Shown here: positions 1-9,055 of the stretch, in pieces
Numbering within the stretch: the first letter of the stretch is position 1
Layout: every line of letters begins with the position of its first letter
Assembly (NCBI GenBank): GCA_030654175.1
Contig: JAURXZ010000001.1
Span: forward strand, 275,685 to 339,684
Direction: 5' to 3'
Source: Bacteroidia bacterium
GTDB lineage: Bacteria > Bacteroidota > Bacteroidia > 2-12-FULL-35-15
Length of the DNA stretch: 64,000 nt
Translations under genes and position numbers: made by a program
The notes under the pieces: generated by a model
What the model was told of the DNA's origin: nothing
Seen by the model: the letters and a program-made list of their open reading frames with translations, nothing else
The model's database searches: none

Positions 1-2
1 TT

Positions 3-629
3 ACAGAGGAGCAAAAAAATGTTGAAAAACAATTGCAGGATTATCGTAATTCGCTTATTACCTATACCTATGAGAAAGAATTAGTAAAACAAAAATTAGA
101 TACTACAATTGGTAATCAGGAGATAGAAGAGTATTACAATAATAACCGGAATAATTTTGAGCTGAAAGATAACATCATAAAAGTAGTTTATGTGAAAGTG
201 AATAAAAAAGCACCGGGAATTAATAAACTTCAAAAATGGTATAAATCGGATATTCCAAAGGACAAAGAATTACTTGCAGGGTATTGTCATCAGTTTGCCG
301 AAAACTTTTATTTAGACGACAATTCATGGCTTTTGTTTGATGATCTTTTGAAAGAGATCCCAATTCAAACCTATAATAAAGAACTGTTTTTGCAAAACAA
401 TAGATTTGTTGAGGTTACGGATTCTACAAACAGTTATTTTTTAAATATTAAAGGATTTAAAATCCGTAATAGTCTTTCACCTCTCAGTTTTGAGAGAGAA
501 AATATAAAAAATATCATTTTGAATAAGCGCAAATTGCAGCTGATTACGAAGATGAAAGAAGATATTTATAATGACGCGGCCAATAATAAAAAAATTGAAA
601 TCTATATCAATGATAAATCTAAAAAATAA
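3..629 (+). CDS. PPIase-like periplasmic lipoprotein, C-terminal part (cut by window edge)
   Basis: The reading frame is open to the left edge, so the true start lies outside the window; the first internal start-like codon is a TTG at 33. About 208 residues are visible, rich in Lys, Asn and charged helices, with no catalytic parvulin domain that I can recognise. Its position directly before a SurA-like gene and a MoxR ATPase is the usual place, in Bacteroidota, for a SurA-related peptidyl-prolyl isomerase lipoprotein with a degenerate isomerase domain; that assignment rests on synteny and the SurA-like helical character, so it is an inference. The end overlaps the next gene by 20 bases, implying translational coupling. 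Confidence 0.55.
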   Translation, partial: TEEQKNVEKQLQDYRNSLITYTYEKELVKQKLDTTIGNQEIEEYYNNNRNNFELKDNIIKVVYVKVNKKAPGINKLQKWYKSDIPKDKELLAGYCHQFAENFYLDDNSWLLFDDLLKEIPIQTYNKELFLQNNRFVEVTDSTNSYFLNIKGFKIRNSLSPLSFERENIKNIILNKRKLQLITKMKEDIYNDAANNKKIEIYINDKSKK

Positions 630-2046
630 CAAAAAGGCTTTCACAACAGTTACAAAAAGTAGGATCCACGCTCCTCTAAATCACCTGTCCGGGCTTTTGA
701 TTTTGGTTTGCGCATTAGTTCTCCTTCCTTTCGGAGATGCTGGAAAAACCTTTGCCCAAGGGAAAGTGATTGATCGTGTTATTGCTGTAGTTGGTTCTAA
801 TACTGTTTTGCAGTCCGAACTTGAATCACAATACCAGCAAATGGTTTCATCACAGGAACTTGTAAATGAAAATTCTCATTGCAAGTTATTTGAAGAACTT
901 TTGTATCAAAAACTATTATTGGCACAGGCACAAAAAGACAGTTTAGTTGTTACGGATGCCCAGGTTGAACAGGAACTTGACAGACGTATTCAATATTATA
1001 TTCAGCAATTTGGTTCCGAAGAACGTTTTATTGCTTTTTATGGTAAATCCGTTGAAGATTTTAAAATTGATCTAAAAGATAATGTCCGCGATCTATTGTT
1101 AGCACAACAAATGCAAAGTAAAATAACAGGTGATGTGAGTGTTACTCCTAATGATGTGAGAACGTATTACAAAAGTATTCCTGAAGATTCTATTCCCTTT
1201 ATTAATGCTGAAGTAGAAGTGGGCCAGATTGTTAAAAAGCCACAAACTACTCCCGAAGCAAAGAAAGAAGCAAAACAAAAAATTGAAGATATCCGCCAAC
1301 GTATCATGAAGGGTGATAGTCAATTTCCTGCAATGGCTGCATTGTATTCCGAAGATCCCGGATCGGCAAGTAAGGGTGGTTTGTATGAACATATACAACG
1401 CGGGCAGTTTGTGCCTGAATGGGATGCCTGGGCCTTTAAACTTAAACCAAATGAGATCAGCGAAGTATTTGAAACCGTTTATGGCTATTTTATTATTCAG
1501 TTAATTGAACGCAGAGGCGATGAAGTAGATGCCCGCAGCTTGCTTATTGCCCCTAAAATAGAGCCGGGCGATCTGTTAAAAGCAAAACAATCTTTAGATA
1601 CTATTTATACCAAAATATCTGCGGATACAATTTCCTTTTCTGAAGCAGCTGCAAAATATTCGGATGATGAAGAAAGTAAAAATAGTGGTGGTTTGATGGT
1701 AAATCCAATGAATGGAGCTACTCGTTTTCAAATGGATGAAATTGGCCAGATTGACCAAACAGTTGCATTTGCTATTGATAAATTGAAAGTAGGAGAATTC
1801 ACTAAACCAATGCCAATGACCTCTCGTGATGGTAAACAGGCATATCGCATTGTGTATTTAAAAACCAGGACATCACCACATCGTGCAAATTTAGCGGACG
1901 ATTATCAAAAGATACAGGCAGTGGCTTTATCTAAGAAGCAGCAAGAAGCGATACAGACCTGGATCAAAAAGAAATCAGTTAATACCTTTGTTCGTATCAA
2001 TGATGATTATAAAAATTGTACGTTTAATAATAAGTGGGTAAACTAA
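610..2046 (+). CDS. surA: SurA-like periplasmic chaperone / peptidyl-prolyl isomerase
   Basis: I place the start at the ATG at 610, inside the end of the upstream gene, which gives 478 residues. A long N-terminal region with a hydrophobic stretch (about residues 26-41) and a plausible cleavage site after TFAQ (near 50) indicates export to the periplasm. It is followed by a SurA N-domain (VIDRVIAVVGSNTVLQSEL) and two parvulin-type rotamase domains (roughly 205-310 and 320-430), each with the YSEDPGSASKGGL or YSDDEESKNSGGL loop typical of the fold. The family escorts outer-membrane proteins and catalyses proline isomerisation. It forms a likely operon with the upstream lipoprotein; the MoxR gene follows after a 105-base repeat-like spacer. 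Confidence 0.88.
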   Translation: MINLKNNKKAFTTVTKSRIHAPLNHLSGLLILVCALVLLPFGDAGKTFAQGKVIDRVIAVVGSNTVLQSELESQYQQMVSSQELVNENSHCKLFEELLYQKLLLAQAQKDSLVVTDAQVEQELDRRIQYYIQQFGSEERFIAFYGKSVEDFKIDLKDNVRDLLLAQQMQSKITGDVSVTPNDVRTYYKSIPEDSIPFINAEVEVGQIVKKPQTTPEAKKEAKQKIEDIRQRIMKGDSQFPAMAALYSEDPGSASKGGLYEHIQRGQFVPEWDAWAFKLKPNEISEVFETVYGYFIIQLIERRGDEVDARSLLIAPKIEPGDLLKAKQSLDTIYTKISADTISFSEAAAKYSDDEESKNSGGLMVNPMNGATRFQMDEIGQIDQTVAFAIDKLKVGEFTKPMPMTSRDGKQAYRIVYLKTRTSPHRANLADDYQKIQAVALSKKQQEAIQTWIKKKSVNTFVRINDDYKNCTFNNKWVN

Positions 2047-2049
2047 TAA

Positions 2050-2145
2050 ATTAGAGAATTGGAGATGGAGAGAAATGGAGAGTTGAAAAATTACTAAATC
2101 TCCAGATCTTCAAATCTTCAAATCGAAAAATCACTAAATCTCCAA
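2050..2145. repeat. Low-complexity word-like spacer
   Basis: This spacer consists of repeated variants of the words gagaattggagatggagag and ctaaatctccagatcttcaaatc. The first half is purine-rich and the second half is a pyrimidine-rich approximate complement, so the two halves can fold back on each other. It belongs to the class of fold-back spacers seen in several other gaps of the window. Confidence 0.5.
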
Positions 2146-2151
2146 TTGAAC

Positions 2152-3114
2152 ATGTATAAAACAGATGTAGAAGCCGTAGATGCCTTTGTAGCTAAATATA
2201 AAGAGTTAAACGCTGAAATAGGTAAAGTAATTATTGGTCAGGATGAAGTTGTAAAAGATGTATTGATCTCAATTTTTAGCCGTGGACATTGTTTGCTTAT
2301 TGGCGTTCCCGGATTAGCTAAAACATTGTTGGTGAATACTATTTCAGATACCTTAGGTCTTACATACAACCGCATTCAGTTCACTCCCGATCTGATGCCT
2401 TCTGATATTATCGGTTCCGAAATTTTAGGTGAGGACCGTCATTTTAAATTCATTAAAGGCCCTTTGTTCGCTAATATTATTTTGGCGGATGAGATAAACC
2501 GTACACCACCAAAAACACAAGCAGCTTTGCTTGAAGCCATGCAGGAGCGCAGCATTACAACAGGTGGGAAAAGATATGAATTGGGAAATCCATTTTTTGT
2601 ATTGGCTACACAAAACCCGATAGAGCAGGAGGGAACCTACCCGTTGCCGGAAGCACAGTTGGATCGTTTTATGTTTAACGTTTGGTTGGACTACCCAAAA
2701 TTTGAGGATGAATTATTAGTTGTGAAAAGTACTACATCTGATAATAGAGTTCAATTGAAAAAAATATTGAGTGCAGAGGAGATCATTTATTTTCAAAATT
2801 TAGTTCGCAGAATTCCGGTTACGGATAACGTATTGGAATACGCAGTAAAATTGGCTGCAAAAACTCGCCCTAATACAGAACATGCAGCCGGCATTGCAAA
2901 CAACTATTTATCATGGGGAGCAGGACCAAGAGCTTCACAATTTTTGGTGATAGGTGCTAAATGCCATGCATTAATAAAAGGAAAGTATTCACCGGATATT
3001 GAAGATGTAAAAGCGGTAGCAGGAGCCATATTACGCCACCGTATTGTTCGTAATTATAAAGCAGAAGCAGAAGGCGTTAGCGTTGATAAAATTATTGAAG
3101 AGTTGATGAAGTAA
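2152..3114 (+). CDS. MoxR-family AAA+ ATPase
   Basis: A 320-residue AAA_3 protein. Walker A is GVPGLAKT (about residue 48-56), Walker B is ILADEINR (about 104-111), with sensor region ATQNPIEQEGTYPLPEAQLDRF and the C-terminal lid domain found in MoxR proteins. The start is the ATG at 2152 rather than an in-frame TTG six bases earlier. MoxR ATPases act as chaperones in maturation of cofactor-containing or VWA-domain complexes; here the usual DUF58 and VWA partner genes do not follow, because a terminator and minus-strand genes come next. The position after surA matches common Bacteroidota synteny. Confidence 0.93.
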   Translation: MYKTDVEAVDAFVAKYKELNAEIGKVIIGQDEVVKDVLISIFSRGHCLLIGVPGLAKTLLVNTISDTLGLTYNRIQFTPDLMPSDIIGSEILGEDRHFKFIKGPLFANIILADEINRTPPKTQAALLEAMQERSITTGGKRYELGNPFFVLATQNPIEQEGTYPLPEAQLDRFMFNVWLDYPKFEDELLVVKSTTSDNRVQLKKILSAEEIIYFQNLVRRIPVTDNVLEYAVKLAAKTRPNTEHAAGIANNYLSWGAGPRASQFLVIGAKCHALIKGKYSPDIEDVKAVAGAILRHRIVRNYKAEAEGVSVDKIIEELMK

Positions 3115-3138
3115 AATGCGTTTGCGTAAATTGTATTA

Positions 3139-3178
3139 ATCCTGACAGGTTTTTAAACCAGTCAGGATTTTTTTTTAT
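3139..3178 (+). terminator. Rho-independent terminator after moxR-like gene
   Basis: The hairpin ATCCTGACAGGTTT/AAACCAGTCAGGAT is followed by a run of nine T residues, 24 bases after the moxR stop codon. It belongs to a palindrome family repeated at 17231, 48781, 52073 and 52160. Confidence 0.85.
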
Positions 3179-3222
3179 AAAGTTTAATGCTAATGACATA
3201 AAGCAATAGGAGAGGAGAAATT

Positions 3223-3621
3223 TTATTTTCCTGAAAGATATTTTTTCCAGGGTTTCCAGTAATAATCATTCCATCCAGACTTAACTCCTGCGCTATGTTT
3301 ATCAGGAACATTTGCATGAGTCATGTGTAAGATTACATCTTTTCCTTTAGGCTCAAGCAGAATGATAAATGTTGAATCAATATCTTCTTTATCCCAATCC
3401 TGTGCTTTCCAGCTCTGAACAATAAGTTTGTCTTTCACCAACTGAAGATTTTTCCCGTTAATATAGCCACCATGCGCTGAATATTTACTTCCTTCTTTTG
3501 CCGAAATTTTAGCAGCCGCACCGGTTACTAATGAATGTTTTTTAGCATCCATATATAGATCATAAAGAACCTTTGCGGTAGTAGCTTTAAACACTACTTT
3601 TTGAACAATTGTTTTTGGCAT
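3223..3621 (-). CDS. SRPBCC / Aha1-like small protein
   Basis: The start is the ATG at 3621 (MPKTIVQKVVF), giving 132 residues; the longer open frame upstream only reads through a repeat element and should be discarded. Features of the START-like activator-of-Hsp90 (AHSA1) group are the N-terminal strand, the VLYDLYMDAKKHSLVTG helix segment, the central GGYINGKNLQLV hairpin, IVQSWKAQDW strand, and a C-terminal WNDYYWKPWKKYL helix. The fold binds hydrophobic ligands or chaperones, but the substrate cannot be told. It lies downstream of xdhB on the same strand but 230 bases away with a repeat between, so co-transcription is uncertain. Confidence 0.82.
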   Translation of the reverse strand: MPKTIVQKVVFKATTAKVLYDLYMDAKKHSLVTGAAAKISAKEGSKYSAHGGYINGKNLQLVKDKLIVQSWKAQDWDKEDIDSTFIILLEPKGKDVILHMTHANVPDKHSAGVKSGWNDYYWKPWKKYLSGK

Positions 3622-3730
3622 GTGGTTAGTTTTTTTGTTATTTGATTTAATTGTATGCTCCTCTATTGAAAAGCAACTGATATAAAATTCGATGCAAAGC
3701 TTAATGTTAGTGAGTCTTGCGCCAATTGTT

Positions 3731-3840
3731 TGCGTGAGGGATTGTAACGAAAATCCTTTCCAAATTTTTATTGGGAAAGATTGTAGCCATTCGACTCCGC
3801 TCAGGATAAAACTCCAAGCCAAACCCAAAGGGGCACGCCC
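3731..3840 (+). repeat. Structured dispersed element, copy 1 (chimeric)
   Basis: The left half matches the seven-copy family: GCGTGAGGGATTG, then AATC-C-TTTCC..GGAAA-GATT. The right half is interrupted at about 3788 by a different repeat word (attcgactccgctcaggat), after which the closing CACGCCC is recovered. The outer stem GCGTG/CACGC is still complementary. It lies between xdhB and the SRPBCC gene. Confidence 0.75.
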
Positions 3841-3854
3841 TGACAGTCTATTAA

Positions 3855-6179
3855 CTATCTAGGCATAATTTTCATCCTTTTTTTCAAATCCTCAATACTT
3901 AATAAAATTACTTCATTGGTTGCTGGCAATCTGAATTGAGGTTCAAGTTCATGATCAGCAACAGCAGAAACAGCATCTTTAATAGCAAGCCATGTGGCAC
4001 AGGCAAGCATAAAAGGTGGTTCAGCAACCGCTTTACTTTTACGTATTGCATTTGGATTAGGAGCGCTTTGTAATAATTCTGTTCTGAAATCGCTTGGAAT
4101 GTCTTGTACAGAAGGGATCTTGTAGGTATCAGGAGAATGATTGAGCAAATGGCCTTTATCATTCCATTTTACTTCTTCGGTGGTACACCAGCCAACTCCT
4201 TGTATATAACCACCTTCCACCTGTCCAACATCAATTCCGTGATTGATGGAATCTCCAACATCATGCAAAATATCGGTTCTTAAATTTTTATGAAATCCTG
4301 TTAATGTATCCACAATTACTTCGCTTACACACATTCCAAAAGCAAAATAATTAAAGGGTTTTCCCCATCCGGTAACTTTGTCCCAACCTATGTTTGGAGT
4401 TCGGTAAAAACCGGTTGCACTTAAACTTACCTGGTTAAAATGAATCAGCGGCATAGCATCAGCAAAAGGCATTTTGTGATAAGGCAAAACCTTATCAGAA
4501 ATATAATCGTTCTCAAAAATAATGTTTTCAGGTAAGGATTGTTTTTCAGGCCGTTGCTTTGAAAATTCAACCGCCATTACTTCTGCAATACGGACCTTAA
4601 GTATATCAATAGCATTTTTAACAGCCATGCCATTCAGGTCAGTTCCTGCAGAAGCAGCAGTAGCAGATGTGTTTGGAACCTTTGAAGTATTGGTTGCGTT
4701 TACTTTTATTTTATCTACGCTCACACCCAGCTCCGCTGCAGCGATCTGCATTATTTTTGTATTCAATCCCTGGCCCATTTCAGTACCACCATGATTCACC
4801 AGTACAGTCCCGTCTTTATAAATATTTACAAGTGCGCCTGCCTGGTTAAGAAAAGAAGTAGTGAAGGAGATACCAAATTTAACCGGTGTTAATGCAATTC
4901 CTTTTTTATAAAACTCATTGGAAGCATTAAATTCATTAACAGCTTTTCTTCTTAGTTGATATTCCGAAGAAGCTATCAATTGGTCGTACATTATATGTAA
5001 ACGGTTCAATTCAACTGTTTGGCCGTAGTGTGTTATATTATCGGTATCAATTCCATAAAAATTACGCTTCCGTATATCAGCCGCATCTTTCTTTAGGAAA
5101 CGAGCCATCCGATCGATCACTGCCTCCATAGCAGCCATACCCTGAGGTCCGCCAAAGCCCCTGAAAGCAGTATTAGAAGGGTGGTTTGTTTTATAGGCTT
5201 TGCCGGTTACATGCATATTGGGAATGTAATAACTACCATCAGCATGCAGCATAGCTCTTTCCAGGATAGCCAGACTTAAATCTGTAGCACAACCGCCATC
5301 GGCATTCTGTTCGAATTTGATGGCCGAAATTTTTCCATCATTATCAAAACCAACTTCATAGCGGATAAGATAAGGATGCCTCTTACCGGTGATGATCTGA
5401 TCATCATCCCTGAAAAGATGAATTTTTACCGGACGTTTGGTGGCATTACAAAGTAAAGCCGACCATGCAGCAACCCAATTGCCCTGTGTTTCTTTACCAC
5501 CAAATGCTCCACCCATTCTGCGTGTTTCCACTACCACTTCGTTTTTTGCGATACCGAGTACTTCCGCAATAATAGCTTGTGTTTCAGAGGGGTGTTGCGT
5601 GGAGCTGTATGCCGTTATTTCCTGATCTTCGCCTGGTACGCAGAGGCAGGATTGGGTTTCTAAATACCAATGTTCTTGTGCACCCGTTTCGAGTTCGCCT
5701 TTTAAAACGTGTATGGCAGTTTTCAACGCTGCATCAGCATCCCCACGTTTCATAGTGCGTGCAGGACCTAATAGTGAATTTTTTTCTATTGCAGTTCTGA
5801 TATCTAAAATAGCTTCTAAGGGTTCGTATTCAATAACTATTAATTTTTCAGCAGCAATTGCAATTTCATTTGTTTCAGCAGCAATAAGCACAATGGCTTG
5901 CCCTACACATAGCACTTCATCAATCGCCAAACAAACCTCATCATGAACAACAGGGCCCATTTGGTTCATACCCGGTATGTCCTTATAACAAAGCACCGCA
6001 TGGACACCTTTCAGTTTTTTTGCTGATGACAGATCAAGTGATTTTATTTTAGCATGAGCATGTGAACTATAAACCACCCTTCCAATAAGGAGTTGAGAGT
6101 TTATTTGCATATCATCAATATACACGGATTCACCGCTTACGTGTTTAATAGCACTATCGTGAGGAATGGAGTTGCTCAT
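3855..6179 (-). CDS. xdhB: Xanthine dehydrogenase, molybdopterin-binding subunit
   Basis: A 774-residue protein of the molybdenum hydroxylase family, full length for a separate large subunit. Molybdopterin-site motifs visible in order are GGAFGGKE, AFRGFGGPQG (near 335), GTEMGQGLNTK and, near the C-terminus, AVAEPPFML with the expected catalytic glutamate at about residue 720. Together with XdhA it oxidises hypoxanthine and xanthine, passing electrons from Mo-MPT through 2Fe-2S centres to FAD. The residue before the catalytic Glu is Ala instead of the usual Gly, a mild variation. xdhA lies 137 bases upstream on the same strand, separated by a fold-back spacer. Confidence 0.93.
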   Translation of the reverse strand: MSNSIPHDSAIKHVSGESVYIDDMQINSQLLIGRVVYSSHAHAKIKSLDLSSAKKLKGVHAVLCYKDIPGMNQMGPVVHDEVCLAIDEVLCVGQAIVLIAAETNEIAIAAEKLIVIEYEPLEAILDIRTAIEKNSLLGPARTMKRGDADAALKTAIHVLKGELETGAQEHWYLETQSCLCVPGEDQEITAYSSTQHPSETQAIIAEVLGIAKNEVVVETRRMGGAFGGKETQGNWVAAWSALLCNATKRPVKIHLFRDDDQIITGKRHPYLIRYEVGFDNDGKISAIKFEQNADGGCATDLSLAILERAMLHADGSYYIPNMHVTGKAYKTNHPSNTAFRGFGGPQGMAAMEAVIDRMARFLKKDAADIRKRNFYGIDTDNITHYGQTVELNRLHIMYDQLIASSEYQLRRKAVNEFNASNEFYKKGIALTPVKFGISFTTSFLNQAGALVNIYKDGTVLVNHGGTEMGQGLNTKIMQIAAAELGVSVDKIKVNATNTSKVPNTSATAASAGTDLNGMAVKNAIDILKVRIAEVMAVEFSKQRPEKQSLPENIIFENDYISDKVLPYHKMPFADAMPLIHFNQVSLSATGFYRTPNIGWDKVTGWGKPFNYFAFGMCVSEVIVDTLTGFHKNLRTDILHDVGDSINHGIDVGQVEGGYIQGVGWCTTEEVKWNDKGHLLNHSPDTYKIPSVQDIPSDFRTELLQSAPNPNAIRKSKAVAEPPFMLACATWLAIKDAVSAVADHELEPQFRLPATNEVILLSIEDLKKRMKIMPR

Positions 6180-6219
6180 GGTTACGAATTACGAATCATT
6201 ACGAATTTATGAAACTGTG

Positions 6220-6316
6220 TTTGTTGAAAACGATTACATCGATTACTAAAATGATTGCACCGATGTTATTATATTGTTCAATTGCCTACTGTAAAATTGT
6301 TAAATTGTCTAATTGC
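6220..6316. repeat. Fold-back spacer between xdhA and xdhB
   Basis: This spacer contains repeated words of the type attgcctactgtaaaattgttaaattgtctaattgcc. The same vocabulary recurs at 21210-21285 and 59120-59270, far away in the window. Confidence 0.5.
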
Positions 6317-7819
6317 CTAAGAAAAATTATCTATCTCTAAATCATCTGTCTCTGAATTGTCTATCTTCAAATTGTGTATTGGATCCGTCTCACTCCAGAA
6401 TTTTAACAATAAATTCTTTGCTGCAATTGTTCTGAACTCGGCACCTGATCTGGCATCCGAAATAGGGGTAAACTCATCAGCGATCAATTCCATTGCCTGT
6501 TCAACAGTACTTCTTACCCACAATTTCCCGGCTAAATATTCCTCTGCTTTTGTTGCTCGTTTAGTAATGGCGGCCATTCCACCGTATGCAAGAGTTATCG
6601 TCTCTACAATATTATCATCCAATGTTATGCTAAAACCTGCACTAACAGTAGAAATATCAAGATCTTTCCGTTTTGATACTTTATAGAATTTTACAATTGT
6701 TTTTGGAGAAGGTCTTGGAATGATAATGGTAGTGATGATCTCATTAGGTTGGCGTTCTGTTTTACGATAACCAAGAATGTAATTATTCATATTAATTCTG
6801 CGTTCTCCATCAATGCTCTGTAATTTTATTTCTGCATTGTATGCCATCAGAGTGGGCAGTGTATCTCCAATAGGTGAACCTGATCCTACATTTCCACCCA
6901 ATGTTGCAAGTGATCTGATTTGTCGGGAACCAAATACAGCCAGTGTTTCATATAAAGCAGGAAGTTCATTTTTAGCGATCTTTTTTACTTCTTCCAGGTT
7001 CATTCCTGAACCGAATTTTATCAGGTAATCAGTTTTAACACATTTTTTTAATTCGTCAATGCAGGAAAGATCAATAATTTCTTCAAGCAATTCATGACGT
7101 TTGGTAACCCGCAACGCAACATCAGTCGCCCCATTTATTAAAACAGAATTTTGCATTTTATTCCTTAATTCCAATGCTTCTTGTTTCGTTTTTGGCTGAT
7201 AGTATTTTTGTTCAGATGTATTTATCTCAATTGAATGGCTTTGACCTTTAATTTGAAGAAGCAACTCTATTACCTGTTTTTCATTTGTAGTAAATTGATC
7301 TGTACTCTTTTGAGCACACGCTTTTGCTGCCGCTTCAATAATAGGTTTGTAACCGGTGCAACGACATAGATTACCTGTTAATGAATCTTCAATACTTTCT
7401 TTGGTTGGTTCATTTTCGTTTTTATAAAGCGAAAATAATGACATGATAATGCCGGGGGTACAATAGCCACATTGACTTCCGTTACATTCTACCATTGCTT
7501 TTTGAACAGGATGCAATACTTTTTCAGTACCGTTGTTCTGTGATAAATTTTCAACAGTTATCAGTTGCTTTCCTTGAAGCATTGGTAAAAACACAAGACA
7601 GGAGTCCCAGGCTTTATAGCTTATCTTATTGTCAGGGTTTAATTCAGCAATTACCACAGTGCATGCACCGCAATCACCTTCGGCACAACCTTCTTTAACC
7701 CCTTTGTGAATGGGACTGCTGCGTAAATAATTCAGTACAGTAGTTGTAGGCTTGAATTGATCATTAAAATCAAGGGTTTGTATTTTTCCGTCTAATACAA
7801 AAGAGATGTTTTGTTGCAT
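6317..7819 (-). CDS. xdhA: Xanthine dehydrogenase, 2Fe-2S / FAD subunit
   Basis: A 500-residue fusion of the iron-sulfur and FAD domains. Residues 1-85 form a plant-type 2Fe-2S ferredoxin domain (Cys45, Cys50, Cys53 in CAEGDCGAC). Next comes the four-helix 2Fe-2S domain with CGYCTPG and CRCTGY. From about residue 205 there is a FAD_binding_5 domain with INGATDVA and LGGNVGSGSPIGD, and then the CO-dehydrogenase flavoprotein C-terminal domain. All cluster ligands are intact. It is the first gene of an xdhA-xdhB pair; the electron acceptor (NAD or other) cannot be decided from sequence alone. Confidence 0.93.
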   Translation of the reverse strand: MQQNISFVLDGKIQTLDFNDQFKPTTTVLNYLRSSPIHKGVKEGCAEGDCGACTVVIAELNPDNKISYKAWDSCLVFLPMLQGKQLITVENLSQNNGTEKVLHPVQKAMVECNGSQCGYCTPGIIMSLFSLYKNENEPTKESIEDSLTGNLCRCTGYKPIIEAAAKACAQKSTDQFTTNEKQVIELLLQIKGQSHSIEINTSEQKYYQPKTKQEALELRNKMQNSVLINGATDVALRVTKRHELLEEIIDLSCIDELKKCVKTDYLIKFGSGMNLEEVKKIAKNELPALYETLAVFGSRQIRSLATLGGNVGSGSPIGDTLPTLMAYNAEIKLQSIDGERRINMNNYILGYRKTERQPNEIITTIIIPRPSPKTIVKFYKVSKRKDLDISTVSAGFSITLDDNIVETITLAYGGMAAITKRATKAEEYLAGKLWVRSTVEQAMELIADEFTPISDARSGAEFRTIAAKNLLLKFWSETDPIHNLKIDNSETDDLEIDNFS

Positions 7820-8190
7820 AGAAAATCAAGGGCTTAATTATTTTAATAATCCAATCAAGCTTGAAAATTAATAAAAAATCTGTATTGTTCCTGATAAATA
7901 AACAGGATGTAGAACAAATATCCCTTTTTGCGCAAAACAGGTTTTATTTTAATCGAAACCATGATTGAAAGAATAATTGGGAACCTAAAAAAACATCCAC
8001 AATGTTGGGCATTACGTGTTGTTTGATTTAATTAACGTTTAATGGCTATTTCCGGATTTCTTATTGCTTAATATAAGGTTCTTCGGCACAAAATTTGCAC
8101 CATTACAGTATTGAATATATTTCGCTAAAAATTCCGTAAAATCTTTTTCAAAATATAAATTTTTTATTCTATTAATTAAACACGTTACTA
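7820..8190. other. Divergent intergenic region (370 bases)
   Basis: This AT-rich gap lies between divergent xdhA and the START-domain gene, so it should hold both promoters. The nearest thing to a -7 box for the rightward gene is the caaaatttgc at about 8089, which lacks the TA. A 21-codon open frame near 7962 has no support and is not called. No riboswitch or operator was recognised. Confidence 0.4.
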
Positions 8191-8874
8191 ATGTTATTTA
8201 AAAAAAATATCGCTTTAATTTTACTCTTTGTCTTTTATTTGGGCGCAACTTCATTTTCTACCGCGAGTGGTGATTGGCAACTAAAAAAAGATGAAAAAGG
8301 CGTTGCCATTTATACACGAAATTCTGAAAATTCGGCCTTTAAAGAATTAAAAGCTGTTGCCTATCTCAAAACTTCAATTTCAAGTATTGTGGGGCTTCTA
8401 TATGATTTTGAAAAGTATCCCGAATGGGTATATAAATGTGGTGCATCAGGCACACTTAAAACCATAAGTGAAAAAGAATTGATCCACTATCAAACTGTAA
8501 TAGCACCTTGGCCTATCAGTAATCGTGATTTTATTGTAAATATAAAAATAGGACAGGATGAACTAACAAAAGTAGTTTCCATTAAATCGTATGCTACCGG
8601 AACTTATATCCCTGTTTCCCCTGATTATGTTCGAATCATGAATTTTAATGCATCCTGGACACTCACACCACAAAAAGACGGAACGGTTGAAATTGTATAT
8701 CAATTGTTAGTTGATCCGGCAGGGGCTGTTCCCGCATGGGCTGTAAATATGGCAATAGTTGACGGACCATTTGAAACCATGAATAAAATAAAAGAAAGGG
8801 TATTCAAAGAAGAGTATCAAAAAGCGAAAATTTCTTTTATTAAAGAGCCCAATAAAATTTTAAGTAAAAATTGA
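8191..8874 (+). CDS. Secreted START-domain lipid-binding protein
   Basis: 227 residues with an N-terminal signal peptide (KKNIALILLFVFYLG, probable cleavage near residues 22-26) followed by a START domain. Typical START features are WQLKKDEKGVAIYTR, the FEKYPEWVYKC segment, PWPISNRDFIV (the conserved P-x-x-x-R-D-F element) and the long C-terminal helix after VPAWAVNMAIVDGPFETMNKI. Members of this bacterial group are periplasmic, with ligands presumed to be lipids or other hydrophobic molecules; the specific ligand is unknown. It stands alone on its strand and is followed by a structured repeat element. Confidence 0.88.
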   Translation: MLFKKNIALILLFVFYLGATSFSTASGDWQLKKDEKGVAIYTRNSENSAFKELKAVAYLKTSISSIVGLLYDFEKYPEWVYKCGASGTLKTISEKELIHYQTVIAPWPISNRDFIVNIKIGQDELTKVVSIKSYATGTYIPVSPDYVRIMNFNASWTLTPQKDGTVEIVYQLLVDPAGAVPAWAVNMAIVDGPFETMNKIKERVFKEEYQKAKISFIKEPNKILSKN

Positions 8875-8933
8875 ACTTGATGAGGTTCTTCGTAATTTTA
8901 TTAATTCAGGTTTGCTATTTTATTTGGTGACGC

Positions 8934-9027
8934 TGCGTTAGGGATTGCAACGTAAATCCTTTTCTGTTTAGAAAAGATTGAAGTGGAAAGCCCGGCCCTT
9001 TCTTCTTTAAGAAAGGGAAACGCCCAA
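8934..9027 (+). repeat. Structured dispersed element, copy 2
   Basis: A full copy: outer stem GCGTT/AACGC, stem A AATC-C-TTTTC..GAAAA-GATT, stem B CCCTTTC..GAAAGGG. It starts 60 bases after the stop of the START-domain gene and ends before the convergent DUF4258-like gene. Confidence 0.85.
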
Positions 9028-9055
9028 GTAGTGAAAAGCTTTAAAGGAATTATTT

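Noticed and set aside
3622-3828. Open frame extending the SRPBCC gene upstream by 69 residues
   Set aside because: The extension only translates copy 1 of the structured repeat; the ATG at 3621 gives the normal family length.
4522-4794. Plus-strand open frames within xdhB, lpxC, ald and others
   Set aside because: They are antisense shadows of well-supported genes with no recognisable domain.
7962-8027. 21-codon open frame between xdhA and the START-domain gene
   Set aside because: Too short, no homology or ribosome-binding site that I can see; most likely chance.
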